Shown here piece after piece: positions 41,931 through 52,053 of a stretch of DNA of 64,000 nt. Position 1 is the first letter of the stretch. Every line of letters begins with the position of its first letter. Both the position numbers and the translations under genes were made by a program. Below the pieces are notes generated by a model. The model had not been told where the DNA came from. It worked only from the letters and a program-made list of their open reading frames with translations, and ran no database searches. Location of the stretch: the NCBI GenBank assembly GCA_903868145.1, contig CAIPTY010000053.1, positions 1 to 64,000 on the forward strand. The letters run 5' to 3'. Source of the DNA: an uncultured Desulfuromonadales bacterium. GTDB taxonomy: Bacteria > Desulfobacterota > Desulfuromonadia > Geobacterales > Pseudopelobacteraceae.

Positions 41931-43274
41931 ATGGAATTCAGGTCATTCAATTTTCATCCGCACGTCGCAGCCGGGGTTCAATCGGCCGGTTACACAACCC
42001 CCACCCCAATCCAGGAGCAGGGTATTCCTCCCGTCATGCAGGGCCTGGACGTCATGGGGCTGGCCCAGACCGGCACCGGAAAAACAGCCGCCTTCGCCCT
42101 GCCGATCCTGCATCGGCTGATGCAGGGAGAGAGGGGCAAAGTCCGCGCCCTGATCGTTGCCCCGACGCGCGAGCTGGCCGAACAGATCAACGAGGCCATC
42201 AACCAGTTGGGAAAGCTGACTCGTCTGAGGAGCATTACGATTTACGGCGGTGTGGCCGTCAACCCTCAGATCGACAAACTGAAACAGGGGGTCGAGATCA
42301 TTGTGGCCTGCCCCGGAAGGCTGCTTGACCACATCGGCCAGGGCACCATCAACCTCTCACACCTTGAAGTCCTGGTGCTGGACGAGGCTGACCAGATGTT
42401 CGACATGGGGTTTCTGCCTGACATCAGAAAGATCCTCACGCATATCCCCCGGAAACGCCAGACTCTGCTGTTCTCCGCCACCATGCCGGATGACATACGT
42501 CGCCTGGCCAGCGACATCCTGACAAAACCGGTCACGATCCAGGTCGGCAGCACCGCCCCTCCGGTCACCGTGACCCACGCAATCTACCCGGTTGCCCAGC
42601 ATCTGAAAACCCCTCTGCTGCTGGAGCTGCTGAAACATACTGATACCGAATCGGTACTGATCTTTACCCGCACCAAGCACCGGGCAAAAAGGCTCGGCGA
42701 GCAATTGGAGAAGGCCGGATACAAAGCCGCATCACTGCAGGGCAATCTTTCCCAGAACCGCCGCCAGGCAGCCCTGGACGGATTCCGCGACGGCAGCTAC
42801 CAGATTCTGGTGGCTACCGACATCGCTGCCCGCGGCATCGATGTGTCACAGATTTCACATGTCGTGAATTACGACATACCTGACACCGCCGAGGCTTACA
42901 TCCACCGCATCGGCAGAACCGGTCGGGCAGCACGCAGCGGGGATGCCTTCACCATGGTGACCCCGGACGATGCAGCCATGGTACGCATCATTGAGAAAAA
43001 ACTGGATGCCCAACTCGAACGGCGGAGTGTCGATGGATTCGATTACGCTGTCCCGGCGCCCCATAAGGATCAGGAGTTTGCCCGGCCGCCGCGTCCACCA
43101 CAGAATCATAAAAAACCGGCAAAAAGAGACACGACACACGCAACCCCGGGAAGACCGGGCGCACCCAAATCGCCTGCCACTGGAAGGCCTCAGCCCCCCT
43201 CCGGCAGCAAGCCCGCCCATCCTTCGTCCGCGCCTGCTGCACGCCATCCGCAGCGGGCTCCCCGGGCACGTTGA
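41931..43274 (+). CDS. rhlE: DEAD-box RNA helicase, RhlE type
   Basis: 447 residues. Q motif region (GYTTPTPIQEQGIPPVMQG), Walker A AQTGTGKTAAFALPIL, PTRELAEQI, DEAD box LDEADQMFDMGFLPDI, SAT in LLFSATMPDDIRRLA, and C-terminal motifs VATDIAARGIDVSQI and HRIGRTGRAARSGD. The last 70 residues are Pro/Lys/Arg-rich and disordered, as in RhlE proteins. RNA unwinding in ribosome assembly or cold adaptation is the usual role. AGAAGG seven bases before ATG. The only plus-strand gene between 1 and 45 kb, with its own promoter and terminator-bearing leader. Confidence 0.94.
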   Translation: MEFRSFNFHPHVAAGVQSAGYTTPTPIQEQGIPPVMQGLDVMGLAQTGTGKTAAFALPILHRLMQGERGKVRALIVAPTRELAEQINEAINQLGKLTRLRSITIYGGVAVNPQIDKLKQGVEIIVACPGRLLDHIGQGTINLSHLEVLVLDEADQMFDMGFLPDIRKILTHIPRKRQTLLFSATMPDDIRRLASDILTKPVTIQVGSTAPPVTVTHAIYPVAQHLKTPLLLELLKHTDTESVLIFTRTKHRAKRLGEQLEKAGYKAASLQGNLSQNRRQAALDGFRDGSYQILVATDIAARGIDVSQISHVVNYDIPDTAEAYIHRIGRTGRAARSGDAFTMVTPDDAAMVRIIEKKLDAQLERRSVDGFDYAVPAPHKDQEFARPPRPPQNHKKPAKRDTTHATPGRPGAPKSPATGRPQPPSGSKPAHPSSAPAARHPQRAPRAR

Positions 43275-43319
43275 CCGGCACTCCTGCTCCCGTCAGGCTA
43301 CAATGGCCGTCGGCGCGAA

Positions 43320-44945
43320 CTACAGTCCCAGCTGTTTGAAAAAGTCGTTCCCCTTGTCATCCACCAGGATGAAGGCCGGGAAGTTTTCCACCTCGATTTT
43401 CCAGACCGCTTCCATCCCCAGTTCCGGGAAGTCAATGCACTCGACCTTCTTGATGTTCTCCTCAGCCAGCACGGCGGCCGGGCCGCCGATCGATCCCAGG
43501 TAGAACCCGCCGAACTTCTTGCAGGCATCGGTCACCTGCTGGCTGCGATTGCCCTTGGCGATCATGATCAGCGAGCCCCCTTTGGACTGCAGCTCGTCCA
43601 CATAGCTGTCCATGCGGCCGGCGGTGGTGGGACCGAAGGAACCGGAGGCCTTGCCTTTGGGAGTCTTGGCCGGACCGGCATAGTATATCGGGTGATTGAG
43701 CAGATATTCAGGCAGCGGCTTGCCGCTGTCCATGATCTCCTTGAACTTGGCGTGTGCGATATCGCGACCGACCACGATGGTGCCGGTCAGCAGCAGCGGT
43801 GTTGAAACCGGGTGCTTGGTCAGTTCGGCCAGCATCTCCTTCATCGGCATGTTCAGGTTGATTTTGACGCCATGCTCATGCTTGCCGCGGTACGCATCAG
43901 GGATCAGGCGGCCCGGATTTCTATCCATCTCCTCGACGAAAAGTCCGTCACGAGTGATTTTGGCCTTGATGTTGCGGTCGGCCGAGCAGGATACCGCCAT
44001 GCCGACCGGGCAGGAGGCGCCATGACGCGGCAGCCGGATAACCCGGACGTCGTGGGCAAAATACTTGCCGCCGAACTGGGCACCGATACCCAGCTTCTGA
44101 GCCGCCTCCAGCAGTTTGTCTTCCAGCTCGACATCGCGGAAGGCCTGGCCATGCTCGTTACCCGCTGTCGGCAGCCCGTCCAGCTCCTTGGCGGTAGCCA
44201 GCTTGACGGTCTTCATGCACTGGTCGGCGCTGGTGCCGCCGATGACAAAGGCGATGTGATACGGCGGGCAGGCGGCTGTACCCAGATATTTCATCTTTTC
44301 CACCAGAAACTTGTAGAGCTTGTCCGGTGTCAGCAGCGCCTTGGTTTCCTGATACAGCATGGTCTTGTTGGCGGAACCACCCCCTTTGGCCATGAAAACA
44401 AACTTGTAGTAGTCCCCGTCGGTGGCCAGGATATCGATCTGGGCAGGCAGGTTGGTGCCGGTGTTGATCTCCTCGTACATATCGAGCGCCACAGTCTGCG
44501 AATAGCGCAGATTTTCTTCGGTATAGGTCTTGTAGATCCCCTTGGAGAGCCACTCTTCATCCTTTACGCCGGTCCAGATCTGTTGTCCCTTTTTTGCCGC
44601 AACCGTGGCGGTACCGGTGTCCTGGCAGACCGGCAGGTCCAGTTGCGCAGCAATCTCGGCGTTGCGCAGGAAGGCCAGCGCCACACCCTTGTCGTTCATG
44701 GATGCTTCCGGGTCACCCAGAATCTTCGCAACCTGCTCGTTGTGGGCCGGACGCAGCAGAAAAGAGACATCTTTCATGGCTTCATTGGCCAGGATGGACA
44801 AGGCCTCTGGGCAGACCCGAACCACATCGTCACCGGCAAATTTTTCCACAAGGATGTATTTTTCGGAACCTTCAATCTTGCGGTAGGTGGTCGCATCTTT
44901 GCCGAGCGGGAACGGGTCCTGATAAACGAAGGGCTTGGTCGACAT
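43320..44945 (-). CDS. Class I (iron-sulfur) fumarate hydratase
   Basis: About 541 residues, alpha and beta parts fused as in FumA/FumB. Interconverts fumarate and malate in the citric acid cycle using a 4Fe-4S cluster; cluster cysteines are probably in [29 protein letters not shown] and [17 protein letters not shown]. The beta part has [27 protein letters not shown] lies nine bases before ATG 44945, better placed than for the ATG at 44954. Stands alone; convergent with rhlE. Confidence 0.94.
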   Translation of the reverse strand: MSTKPFVYQDPFPLGKDATTYRKIEGSEKYILVEKFAGDDVVRVCPEALSILANEAMKDVSFLLRPAHNEQVAKILGDPEASMNDKGVALAFLRNAEIAAQLDLPVCQDTGTATVAAKKGQQIWTGVKDEEWLSKGIYKTYTEENLRYSQTVALDMYEEINTGTNLPAQIDILATDGDYYKFVFMAKGGGSANKTMLYQETKALLTPDKLYKFLVEKMKYLGTAACPPYHIAFVIGGTSADQCMKTVKLATAKELDGLPTAGNEHGQAFRDVELEDKLLEAAQKLGIGAQFGGKYFAHDVRVIRLPRHGASCPVGMAVSCSADRNIKAKITRDGLFVEEMDRNPGRLIPDAYRGKHEHGVKINLNMPMKEMLAELTKHPVSTPLLLTGTIVVGRDIAHAKFKEIMDSGKPLPEYLLNHPIYYAGPAKTPKGKASGSFGPTTAGRMDSYVDELQSKGGSLIMIAKGNRSQQVTDACKKFGGFYLGSIGGPAAVLAEENIKKVECIDFPELGMEAVWKIEVENFPAFILVDDKGNDFFKQLGL

Positions 44946-45013
44946 GTTCTGCATCTCCTTTCATTGCTTCTGAATAGGCCTCAAGGGACCGGGATTGTGT
45001 ATACGGTTTTGGC

Positions 45014-45042
45014 ATACTAGATAAATAATGACTCTTTGTCGA
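45014..45042 (-). promoter_or_regulatory. Candidate sigma-70 promoter for fumarase
   Basis: Minus strand TCGACA (45037-45042), 17-base spacer, TAGTAT (45014-45019). About 60 bases before the AAAGGAG site. Confidence 0.5.
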
Positions 45043-45073
45043 GAGGTAAGTTTGAACGGCAAAAGGATTAAAA

Positions 45074-45103
45074 TTGACAGTTTCAGAGGGGCTATGCTAG
45101 GAA
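45074..45103 (+). promoter_or_regulatory. Possible sigma-70 promoter for cysE-lpxC
   Basis: TTGACA at 45074-45079; the best -10 is TAGGAA after an 18-base spacer, which is poor. Offered because the divergent gap to fumarase must hold the cysE promoter. Confidence 0.3.
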
Positions 45104-45142
45104 GTACATGAATGTTTGCTACTGACTATCGAGGAATCTGGC

Positions 45143-45826
45143 ATGTTTAAAAACATCCGCGAGGACATACATTCCGTCTTTGAACGTGATCCGGCGGCAC
45201 GGAATGTCCTGGAGATCATCTTCTGCTATCCGGGGCTGCACGCCCTCTGGATCTATCGCATCGCCCACTGGTTCTGGATCAGCAAGCTCTACTTTCTGGG
45301 GCGTTTAACCTCCCATATCGGGCGTTTTCTGACCGGCGTCGAGATTCACCCCGGCGCCAAGATCGGTCGTAAATTCTTTATCGATCACGGAATCGGGGTT
45401 GTGATCGGAGAGACCGCAGAAATCGGTGACAATGTGACCCTGTACCACGGGGTAACACTGGGCGGGGTGACCTGGGATAAGGTAAAGCGCCATCCGACGC
45501 TGGGAGACAACGTTGTAATCGGTTCCGGGGCCAAGATTCTGGGGCCGTTCACTGTCGGTAAAGGCGCCAAGATCGGTTCAAACTCCGTTGTCGTCAGGGA
45601 GGTGCCGGAAAATGCCACGGTAGTCGGCATACCGGGACGGATCGTCATGGCCCAGGAGAGAAAGGAAGAGGGGAGAGCCGACCTGCAGCACGGACAGCTG
45701 CCCGATCCCGAGGCCAAGGCCATCTCCTGTCTGTTCGACCAGATACGTGAACTGGAAAGAAAGTATGCCCTGCTTGCGGATGAGCATGAAACGCTGAAAA
45801 AGCGCCTGGATGAGCAATCCCGATGA
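45143..45826 (+). CDS. cysE: Serine O-acetyltransferase
   Basis: 227 residues: N-terminal helical region ([20 protein letters not shown]) and a left-handed beta-helix with the family signature [30 protein letters not shown] and [20 protein letters not shown]. It acetylates serine for cysteine synthesis. The C-terminus has a short coiled coil. GAGGAA lies seven bases before ATG 45143. Overlaps lpxC by four bases, an unusual pairing. Confidence 0.94.
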   Translation: MFKNIREDIHSVFERDPAARNVLEIIFCYPGLHALWIYRIAHWFWISKLYFLGRLTSHIGRFLTGVEIHPGAKIGRKFFIDHGIGVVIGETAEIGDNVTLYHGVTLGGVTWDKVKRHPTLGDNVVIGSGAKILGPFTVGKGAKIGSNSVVVREVPENATVVGIPGRIVMAQERKEEGRADLQHGQLPDPEAKAISCLFDQIRELERKYALLADEHETLKKRLDEQSR

Positions 45827-46650
45827 TCAAACGCCAGACCACCATCAACCGCATCTTCAAGATCACCGGTATCGGCCTGCACACCGGTCAGTCGGTCACC
45901 CTGGAATTCCTACCCCGTCGCGAGTTCGGCATTGCGTTCGTCTTCAACGGCATCACCATTCCGGCCCGCTACGACATGGTCGCCGATACACGGCTTTCAA
46001 CCCTGATCGCGAAGGACGGCGCGACTATTTCCACCATCGAACATCTCATGGCGGCCTTCTATTTTTCCGGCATCACCAACTGCCTGGTCTACATCAACGG
46101 ACCGGAGGTGCCGATTCTGGACGGTTCTGCCTGGGAGTTCTATCAGGGGATGTGGAAGGCGGGGGTGTACGAGTTTCCTGAAAACGGAGTCTACCTGAAG
46201 GTACTGCGCACAGTCGAGGTCAAGCACAACGATGCCTGGGCCCGCATCAAGCCGCACAACACACTCGACATCACCATGACCATCGAATTCCGCCCGCCGG
46301 TCGGTAAACAGAAAAAACGCGTTACCGATGTGGAAAACGCCTTCGCGATCATCAACTCACGCACCTTCACCCTGCTGGAGGAGATCGAAGCCATCAAGAA
46401 AGCCGGACTTGCCAAGGGTGGCTCGCTCGACAACGCCGTCGTAATCGGCATGGACGAGATTGTCAATCCCCATGGGCTGCGCTACCGCAAAGAGCTGGTA
46501 AATCACAAGATCCTCGATCTGATCGGCGATCTCTACACCAGTGGCTACCGCATCATGGGAAGGGTCGAAGCATTCAAGACCGGCCACCATCTCAATAACC
46601 TGCTCTTGAAGGAGCTCTTCTCCGACTCCGGCAATTACGGCATTTATTGA
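45823..46650 (+). CDS. lpxC: UDP-3-O-acyl-N-acetylglucosamine deacetylase, short form
   Basis: 275 residues. LpxC is the zinc amidase committing to lipid A. Seen: [17 protein letters not shown], zinc His in [27 protein letters not shown]-like [34 protein letters not shown], second zinc site [12 protein letters not shown] with His and Asp, and catalytic [12 protein letters not shown]. All active-site residues appear present. It is about 30 residues shorter than E. coli LpxC: a loop after residue 38 and the C-terminal tail are missing. Could be the only LpxC or a second paralogue. Coupled to cysE. Confidence 0.88.
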   Translation: MIKRQTTINRIFKITGIGLHTGQSVTLEFLPRREFGIAFVFNGITIPARYDMVADTRLSTLIAKDGATISTIEHLMAAFYFSGITNCLVYINGPEVPILDGSAWEFYQGMWKAGVYEFPENGVYLKVLRTVEVKHNDAWARIKPHNTLDITMTIEFRPPVGKQKKRVTDVENAFAIINSRTFTLLEEIEAIKKAGLAKGGSLDNAVVIGMDEIVNPHGLRYRKELVNHKILDLIGDLYTSGYRIMGRVEAFKTGHHLNNLLLKELFSDSGNYGIY

Positions 46651-46660
46651 TTCCAATTCC

Positions 46661-46751
46661 ATATCAAGGCCCTATCTTCGTTGGCTCGTCTTCGGCAGCT
46701 CAACGTACGAGAAAGTACGCCTCGCCGCCTCAATCCTCGCCGCCTTGATAT
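46661..46751. repeat. Long hairpin repeat between convergent lpxC and AsmA genes
   Basis: Outer arms ATATCAAGGC (46661-46670) and GCCTTGATAT (46742-46751) are perfectly complementary; inside, CGTAC-gagaaa-GTACG (46704-46719) makes a second stem, with GGCTCGTC/GCCTCGCC-type flanks. It looks like a palindromic interspersed element at the shared 3' end of two converging genes and may end both transcripts. Confidence 0.65.
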
Positions 46752-46773
46752 CATCCTTGATCTGAAATTGAAA

Positions 46774-49700
46774 TTATTTCCCCAGCAGCACCTCTCCCGT
46801 ATCCGTAAACAACCTCACCGGCAGTTCAAATACCCGTATGAAAACATTCAGCACCCCCTTGGCCATGGACTTGGCCGGAATAGCGGTCACCTTCGGATCA
46901 GACCATGTTCCCTTGGCCTCAAAGCAGACCGTGAGGAAGTCCTTGTCCTTGCCGGTCAGGATCCAGCCGAGCACCGGGATGCGGTTGACGATCTTGTCCA
47001 CCGTCTGCAAAGGCTGTACACCAATCGTGAAATCCAGATCCTCCTTGACGATATCTGTTTTGCCGATTACGGAAATATTAATGGCATCGCTGTTGATAAA
47101 GAGATCCTGGGTGGCAATGACACCGTCGCTGACGGAGAAACTCCCCGCGATCTCCCGGAACGGCATGCCGTTTGAAACCATGTCCGGCATTTGAAACTTG
47201 AGCAGTTGGGATACATTGAGAATCGAGAACATCTTGGAAAGTACGTTGAACTTGCGCAACGAGCCTTTTTCCAGCTTCAACCGGACATTGCCCAGAGCGG
47301 TTTTTTTGATATCGGCGATGCTTCCGCCCCGGGCCGTCACATCCCCCTGCAGACTCAGGGTGCCGGTAACCTCGCGGCTGAACTCCATAAGCTGCAGGCA
47401 GCGCTCGGCATTGACACGGTCAAGGTTGAAATTGAGGTCATAGCGGTTGCCCTCTCCATCGCCGGGGGCCACCCTCCCCTTCGCGCTCAGTTTGCCGCCG
47501 AAAAGCCCGGCATCAAGACTGTGAAGGTAGATGACGCCGGACTCCTGGCTGACAGAGGCATTCAGTCTGGTAAAAGGCAGTCGGCCATATCTCCCTGCGT
47601 CCACAGCCAGTTTGAGTTTCAGGTCGGCCTGACGCACGGACTGGGGCAAGGGGTTTGAGGGTCCGGGAGGTGGGCCTTGCCCGTTCTGCTCTTCCCGCTT
47701 GACCAGCAGAATCAGGTCATCCACATCGAGATTTGATGATTTCACCGAGAAATTTGCCTCCGGTGAACGCCCACCCGAGTAGACGCCGTTGATATTCACG
47801 TTTGAGGTGTTGAGGTTTCCTGAAAAATCCTTGACGGTGTATCTGCCATCCTTGACCGACACCATGCCGCGCAGGCGGCGAATTGCCGCATCCGATTTCG
47901 GCAGTGACCGATTGATATCCCGCAGGAACAACTGGGGGGATTCAATCTGAATCTCCGCCTCGGCGTTTTTCAAGCTCTTTATCCGTCCGATGATATTGAG
48001 TGGTGAATCGCCGTAGCGACCGGACATGCCGGATGTTTCCAGGCTGTTGCCCCGAAAGTTGACCGTGCCTTTGATCCCGGTCACCGCTTTCATTTTTTCA
48101 TCAGGAAGCAGGGAAAATGCGTTGAGCACAATACTGCCATGGTAGTCCATGCCGGAAAAATCTTCGGGATTACCGCTGCCTATGATGTGCGCCTGCACTC
48201 TGCCGCGAGGGCGGTACTGCTGCCAGCCGGTCAGAATCGGGAGTGCTTCGTTGAGCAGGAACGGATTGCTTTGGAGCTCAAAGGCGAGACTGGGCTGATC
48301 ACGGTACTTGAGCAGAGCCGTTGCGGAGATGACCAGGGGTTGCAGGGTATAGGTCAGGCTGGTCAGCCTGGTTTGACCATCGTTGATGATTGAGGTGAAA
48401 CTGAGCTGACTGTTCATACCGGCCGGTTTGCGGATGACTCCCGGAAATGAATAGACCGCCGGTTTCAGTTCCCAGTTGCCGTCCAAGTGATAGGAGGAAT
48501 AATGTCCACTCCCATTGAGCACCAGCGTTGAAGGGCCTCCGAACTCAAGTTTGTTTGCACCGGCAATTCGCGCCAGCCAGGCGACCTCTGAGGGTTGAGG
48601 TGTAATCTCCATGCGAACGGGGTATTCAGAGTCTTTACCGGTATTGTATTCGGTGATGGATCCGCTCAGCTTGAGCGGTGACACCCCGAATTGAGCCGTC
48701 ATGCCGAGCAGGTTGAAGTTCTTCTCCCTGAGCTCGATTGTACCCTTGATATTTGAAAAGACGGGGGCTTTTGGCCCGTAGCTGAGTACCGCTTTTTCAA
48801 CCGGGCCCCGTATCAGCAGCGTCTTGCAGTTATCCCCCTTCTCCATATGGGAAATCTGGCTGATGCGGCCGTCAAGGATTCCGGTATCAAGCTTGAAAAT
48901 TCCCGACTTTATCTTGTGCTCGATGTACTCCGTCGTATCGGCCGGGATGATACCGTAGGGCACGTACTGGCGGACGTCTTCGTACCGGAACGTGGGGGTG
49001 CTTGCCATGGCTATGATGCGCGGATCCTTCCCGGCATAGTCATGCATCTGAAAGCTCCCCTTGATGCGGAATCCGTCTGTATCCAGAATCAGGTTGGGAA
49101 TGTCGATCAAAGCGTTGGAAAGCCGCAGATCGTAGTCAAGCTGTGTGGCGCGTGGCGCAACCGTGTAGTGAAATATTGACGGCCAGACCACCGAGGCCCC
49201 GCTGATCCTGATCCGGCCTTTGGCGGCAAACTCCCGTATCTTGCCCTTGAAGGTCGTAGCCCAGTCCAGTCGTCCGCCCGAATTGGCAAAGGGGATGAAG
49301 CGACCGTAATAGGGCCAGTACAGGCCGATATCCGCCTGCTTGATATCTCCCGTAAGATTCAGCTCCGTGTTGCCGAGGGGAACGCCCTCTGCAGGAAGCT
49401 TCAGCGAACCGGCAAGTGACACCTGCCCCGGATTGCCTGATCGGGCAGGCAGATCCAGGGACAGCTTGATACTTCCCTTTCTTCCGCGGGTCAGGTGATC
49501 AAGATCCAGTGAGACATTCCGAACCACCGCTGAAAAAACATCATTCTGTATCGCCGCATCATCCCACTGCACGGTGCTGCGGCGAAGCTGCAGTTTTCTG
49601 AGATGAACCTTGACCGCGTCACGGGATGGTTTGAGGAGGTCGTCGATGGTAAGCGTGCCGTCTTTCCGGCGTCCAATATGGAGAACGGCTCCATCCGCCT

Positions 49701-50028
49701 TCAGATCCTGCAGCACGACCTGTTTTTCCAGCAGCGGCAGCAACGCCAGGCGCACGGTCAGCGTGTCCGCGCGGAGGAAGTCGCTGCTGCCGTCCGGTTC
49801 TTTGACGGTAACACCGGTAAAATCGAAGGATGGTCCGAAGTGCCAGGCAAATTCACCGTTTTTGAAATTTACTTTACGATTGAGGGAGCTTTGGAGGGCA
49901 GCGATGATTTCGTCGCGGTAGGCATTGATATCAAGCAGTTTTGGCAGAAAGAGCGCAAGGCCGATGATGATCGAACCGGCAATCAGCAGCAGGATCCCGG
50001 AAAATTTAATGTACGTTCGTTTCTGCAT
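46774..50028 (-). CDS. AsmA-family (YhdP-like) envelope protein
   Basis: 1084 residues: one N-terminal membrane helix (ILLLIAGSIIIGLALFLPKL), an AsmA N-terminal region (VNFKNGEFAWHFGPSFDFTG, LTVRLALLPLLEKQVVLQDL) and a long repetitive beta region ending in the AsmA_2-type C-terminus (GNVRLKLEKGSLRKFNVLSK, TIGVQPLQTVDKIVNRIPVL). AsmA-like proteins are thought to form grooved bridges that move phospholipid to the outer membrane. 84 bases after the CBS protein gene. Confidence 0.88.
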   Translation of the reverse strand: MQKRTYIKFSGILLLIAGSIIIGLALFLPKLLDINAYRDEIIAALQSSLNRKVNFKNGEFAWHFGPSFDFTGVTVKEPDGSSDFLRADTLTVRLALLPLLEKQVVLQDLKADGAVLHIGRRKDGTLTIDDLLKPSRDAVKVHLRKLQLRRSTVQWDDAAIQNDVFSAVVRNVSLDLDHLTRGRKGSIKLSLDLPARSGNPGQVSLAGSLKLPAEGVPLGNTELNLTGDIKQADIGLYWPYYGRFIPFANSGGRLDWATTFKGKIREFAAKGRIRISGASVVWPSIFHYTVAPRATQLDYDLRLSNALIDIPNLILDTDGFRIKGSFQMHDYAGKDPRIIAMASTPTFRYEDVRQYVPYGIIPADTTEYIEHKIKSGIFKLDTGILDGRISQISHMEKGDNCKTLLIRGPVEKAVLSYGPKAPVFSNIKGTIELREKNFNLLGMTAQFGVSPLKLSGSITEYNTGKDSEYPVRMEITPQPSEVAWLARIAGANKLEFGGPSTLVLNGSGHYSSYHLDGNWELKPAVYSFPGVIRKPAGMNSQLSFTSIINDGQTRLTSLTYTLQPLVISATALLKYRDQPSLAFELQSNPFLLNEALPILTGWQQYRPRGRVQAHIIGSGNPEDFSGMDYHGSIVLNAFSLLPDEKMKAVTGIKGTVNFRGNSLETSGMSGRYGDSPLNIIGRIKSLKNAEAEIQIESPQLFLRDINRSLPKSDAAIRRLRGMVSVKDGRYTVKDFSGNLNTSNVNINGVYSGGRSPEANFSVKSSNLDVDDLILLVKREEQNGQGPPPGPSNPLPQSVRQADLKLKLAVDAGRYGRLPFTRLNASVSQESGVIYLHSLDAGLFGGKLSAKGRVAPGDGEGNRYDLNFNLDRVNAERCLQLMEFSREVTGTLSLQGDVTARGGSIADIKKTALGNVRLKLEKGSLRKFNVLSKMFSILNVSQLLKFQMPDMVSNGMPFREIAGSFSVSDGVIATQDLFINSDAINISVIGKTDIVKEDLDFTIGVQPLQTVDKIVNRIPVLGWILTGKDKDFLTVCFEAKGTWSDPKVTAIPAKSMAKGVLNVFIRVFELPVRLFTDTGEVLLGK

Positions 50029-50111
50029 CAGATGTATGCAAGCCTTGCCTGGTACACGGAATTGTTCTCTGAAAATAGACCGTTACTTACGATGCGTCAA
50101 CTGCATTTCCA

Positions 50112-51434
50112 TCAGCCGATTGAAACAGGAGGATCAGGAGACAGTCCGGCGATGCGCACCTTGAGGATGGACGTATGGGTCACCTCGTCGCAGACAAGAC
50201 GGTAGTCATGCCAGACAACCGACTCACCGCGCAGCGGAAATCGTCCCAACTCATGCAGGATCAGCCCGGCTACGGTCTCGTAGGGGAGATCATCCTCAAG
50301 CTTCAGAGCCATTGAATCGGCAAGATCAAACACGGATAGCAGTCCATCCACCAGCAGGCTTCCATCAGGCAGATACTGGATCTGGACGGCCTCGAAACCA
50401 TCATGCTCATCCCGGATCTCTCCCACCAGTTCCTCAATCAGGTCTTCGGTGGTGACCAGGCCGCTCAAGCCCCCGTATTCATCCACCACCAGAGCCATCT
50501 GGTTGCGGGACCGCTGCATCTCCTTGAGCAGATCGCTGACCTTCTTTCCCTCCGGGACAAAAACCGGCGGCAGCATGATAAGCCCCAGATCGAATGTTTC
50601 ACCGGCAACCAGTCGGCCAAGCAGGTCCTTGCCATGCACAACTCCGGCAACGTCCTCGATGGTGTCGCGGTAGACCGGATAGCGCGAGTACTTGTTCTCG
50701 ATCACGATGCTGATCGCCTCGTCGCGCGTCGATGACAGGTTCAGCCCGACCATGCGGGTGCGTGGCACCATCACTTCACGCACACAGGTGTGGGAAAATT
50801 CAAAAACGTTGCGGATATACTCATGTTCCGATTCGCTGAAAACACCGCTTTCGTGCCCTTCAGCCACGATGTGCTGTATCTCTTCCCGGGTGACGAACAC
50901 CTCCCGATCACCACGGATGCCCAGCAGACGCATGAACGCCTTGCTTGAAGCCGTTAATATGCTGACCACTATGGTGCCGGCTCGGGACAGTACGCTGATC
51001 GTTCGCGCCACCTTGAGAGCAATGGTGTCGGCGTATTGAAGTCCGATGGTCTTGGGGGCCAGTTCACCCAGCACCAACAGGAGATAGGATATGAAAATGA
51101 CCATGCCGGTCACTGCAACCGGTTCAGCGGCGTGCCTGATAATCTCGATCTCGAGGCCTTGCAGCCAGGGGCGCAGGTAATCAACCGCAATTATTCCGCC
51201 CATGGTCGAGGCGGTTGCACCGGTCACGGTAACACCAATCTGGACCAGCGCCAGCAGCCGATGAGGATCCTTCTGCAGCTCTTCAATCAGCATCGCCCGC
51301 TCATCACCTTCGGACACGAGCTGCGCAATCAGGCTCTTGCGGACCGATATGACGGCGAATTCGGAACAGGCAAAGAATCCGTTCAGCACAATCATCAGAC
51401 ATATCACCAGCACTTCTATTAAAACGGTATCCAC
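50112..51434 (-). CDS. CNNM/CorC-type membrane protein with CBS pair
   Basis: 440 residues: DUF21/CNNM membrane domain with about four helices (VICLMIVLNGFFACSEFAVI, VFISYLLLVLGELAPKTIGL), two CBS domains (VMVPRTRMVGLNLSSTRDEA and LMLPPVFVPEGKKVSDLLKE) and a C-terminal transporter-associated CorC_HlyC domain. Family members export or sense magnesium; older names are hemolysin-like. 150 bases downstream of rplI and probably with its own promoter. Confidence 0.9.
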   Translation of the reverse strand: MDTVLIEVLVICLMIVLNGFFACSEFAVISVRKSLIAQLVSEGDERAMLIEELQKDPHRLLALVQIGVTVTGATASTMGGIIAVDYLRPWLQGLEIEIIRHAAEPVAVTGMVIFISYLLLVLGELAPKTIGLQYADTIALKVARTISVLSRAGTIVVSILTASSKAFMRLLGIRGDREVFVTREEIQHIVAEGHESGVFSESEHEYIRNVFEFSHTCVREVMVPRTRMVGLNLSSTRDEAISIVIENKYSRYPVYRDTIEDVAGVVHGKDLLGRLVAGETFDLGLIMLPPVFVPEGKKVSDLLKEMQRSRNQMALVVDEYGGLSGLVTTEDLIEELVGEIRDEHDGFEAVQIQYLPDGSLLVDGLLSVFDLADSMALKLEDDLPYETVAGLILHELGRFPLRGESVVWHDYRLVCDEVTHTSILKVRIAGLSPDPPVSIG

Positions 51435-51523
51435 TCAATCCTCCGCTATCGACAGTTGCGCATTTTTACCCTGGAAGCGATGAAAGTCAACCAACAGATG
51501 CAGATGAGGAACTTCGGGAACGC

Positions 51524-51556
51524 AAAAAGCCTGGCGGAGAATTACCGACAGGCTTG
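51524..51556 (-). terminator. Intrinsic terminator of the rpsF-rplI operon
   Basis: Minus strand AAGCCTG, 15-base loop, CAGGCTTTTT: a 7-bp stem ending in five T, 30 bases after the rplI stop. Confidence 0.75.
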
Positions 51557-51585
51557 GTGCACTGGCTGCGTGAAAATTGAAACTC

Positions 51586-52029
51586 TTATGCGGCGGAAAC
51601 CAGAACCTTAAGGGTCGCGGACACTTCGGGATGGATCTTGACCGGCACGCTGAACTCGCCGATGTGCTTGATGGGCTCAGTCAGGACGATCGTCTTGCGG
51701 TCGATCTCGAAACCTTTGTCATGCAGATAGGCGGCGATTTCCATATTGGTAACGGAACCAAACAGCTTGCCCTCCTCACCCGCCTTGTGTAGCAGCTCGA
51801 CCGTCAAACTTCCCAGCTTTGCAGCCAGGTTTTTTGCAGATTCCAGCGCCTTGTTCTTCTTGTAGGCCATCTGGCGTTTGACATGTTCAAGCGCCTTGGC
51901 GTTCTTCTCGGTGGCCTCGACAGCCAGTGCCTTGGGGAGCAGATAATTGCGGGCATACCCGGGAGCGACCTTGACAATGTCTCCAATGTGGCCGAGGGTC
52001 TCGATGTTTTCCTTCAAAATTACTTTCAT
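51586..52029 (-). CDS. rplI: 50S ribosomal protein L9
   Basis: 147 residues: MKVILKENIETLGHIGDIVK, the conserved GYARNYLLPKALAVEAT, a long central helix, and the C-terminal domain with LFGSVTNMEIAAYLHDKGFE. Binds 23S rRNA. Last gene of the rpsF operon, 24 bases after the DUF2232 gene. Confidence 0.97.
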   Translation of the reverse strand: MKVILKENIETLGHIGDIVKVAPGYARNYLLPKALAVEATEKNAKALEHVKRQMAYKKNKALESAKNLAAKLGSLTVELLHKAGEEGKLFGSVTNMEIAAYLHDKGFEIDRKTIVLTEPIKHIGEFSVPVKIHPEVSATLKVLVSAA

Positions 52030-52053
52030 GTTGCTCTCCTTTCAAGCCTGTTA

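Noticed and set aside
43812-45020. 402-residue plus-strand open frame opposite fumarase
   Set aside because: Antisense to a conserved enzyme with no family features.
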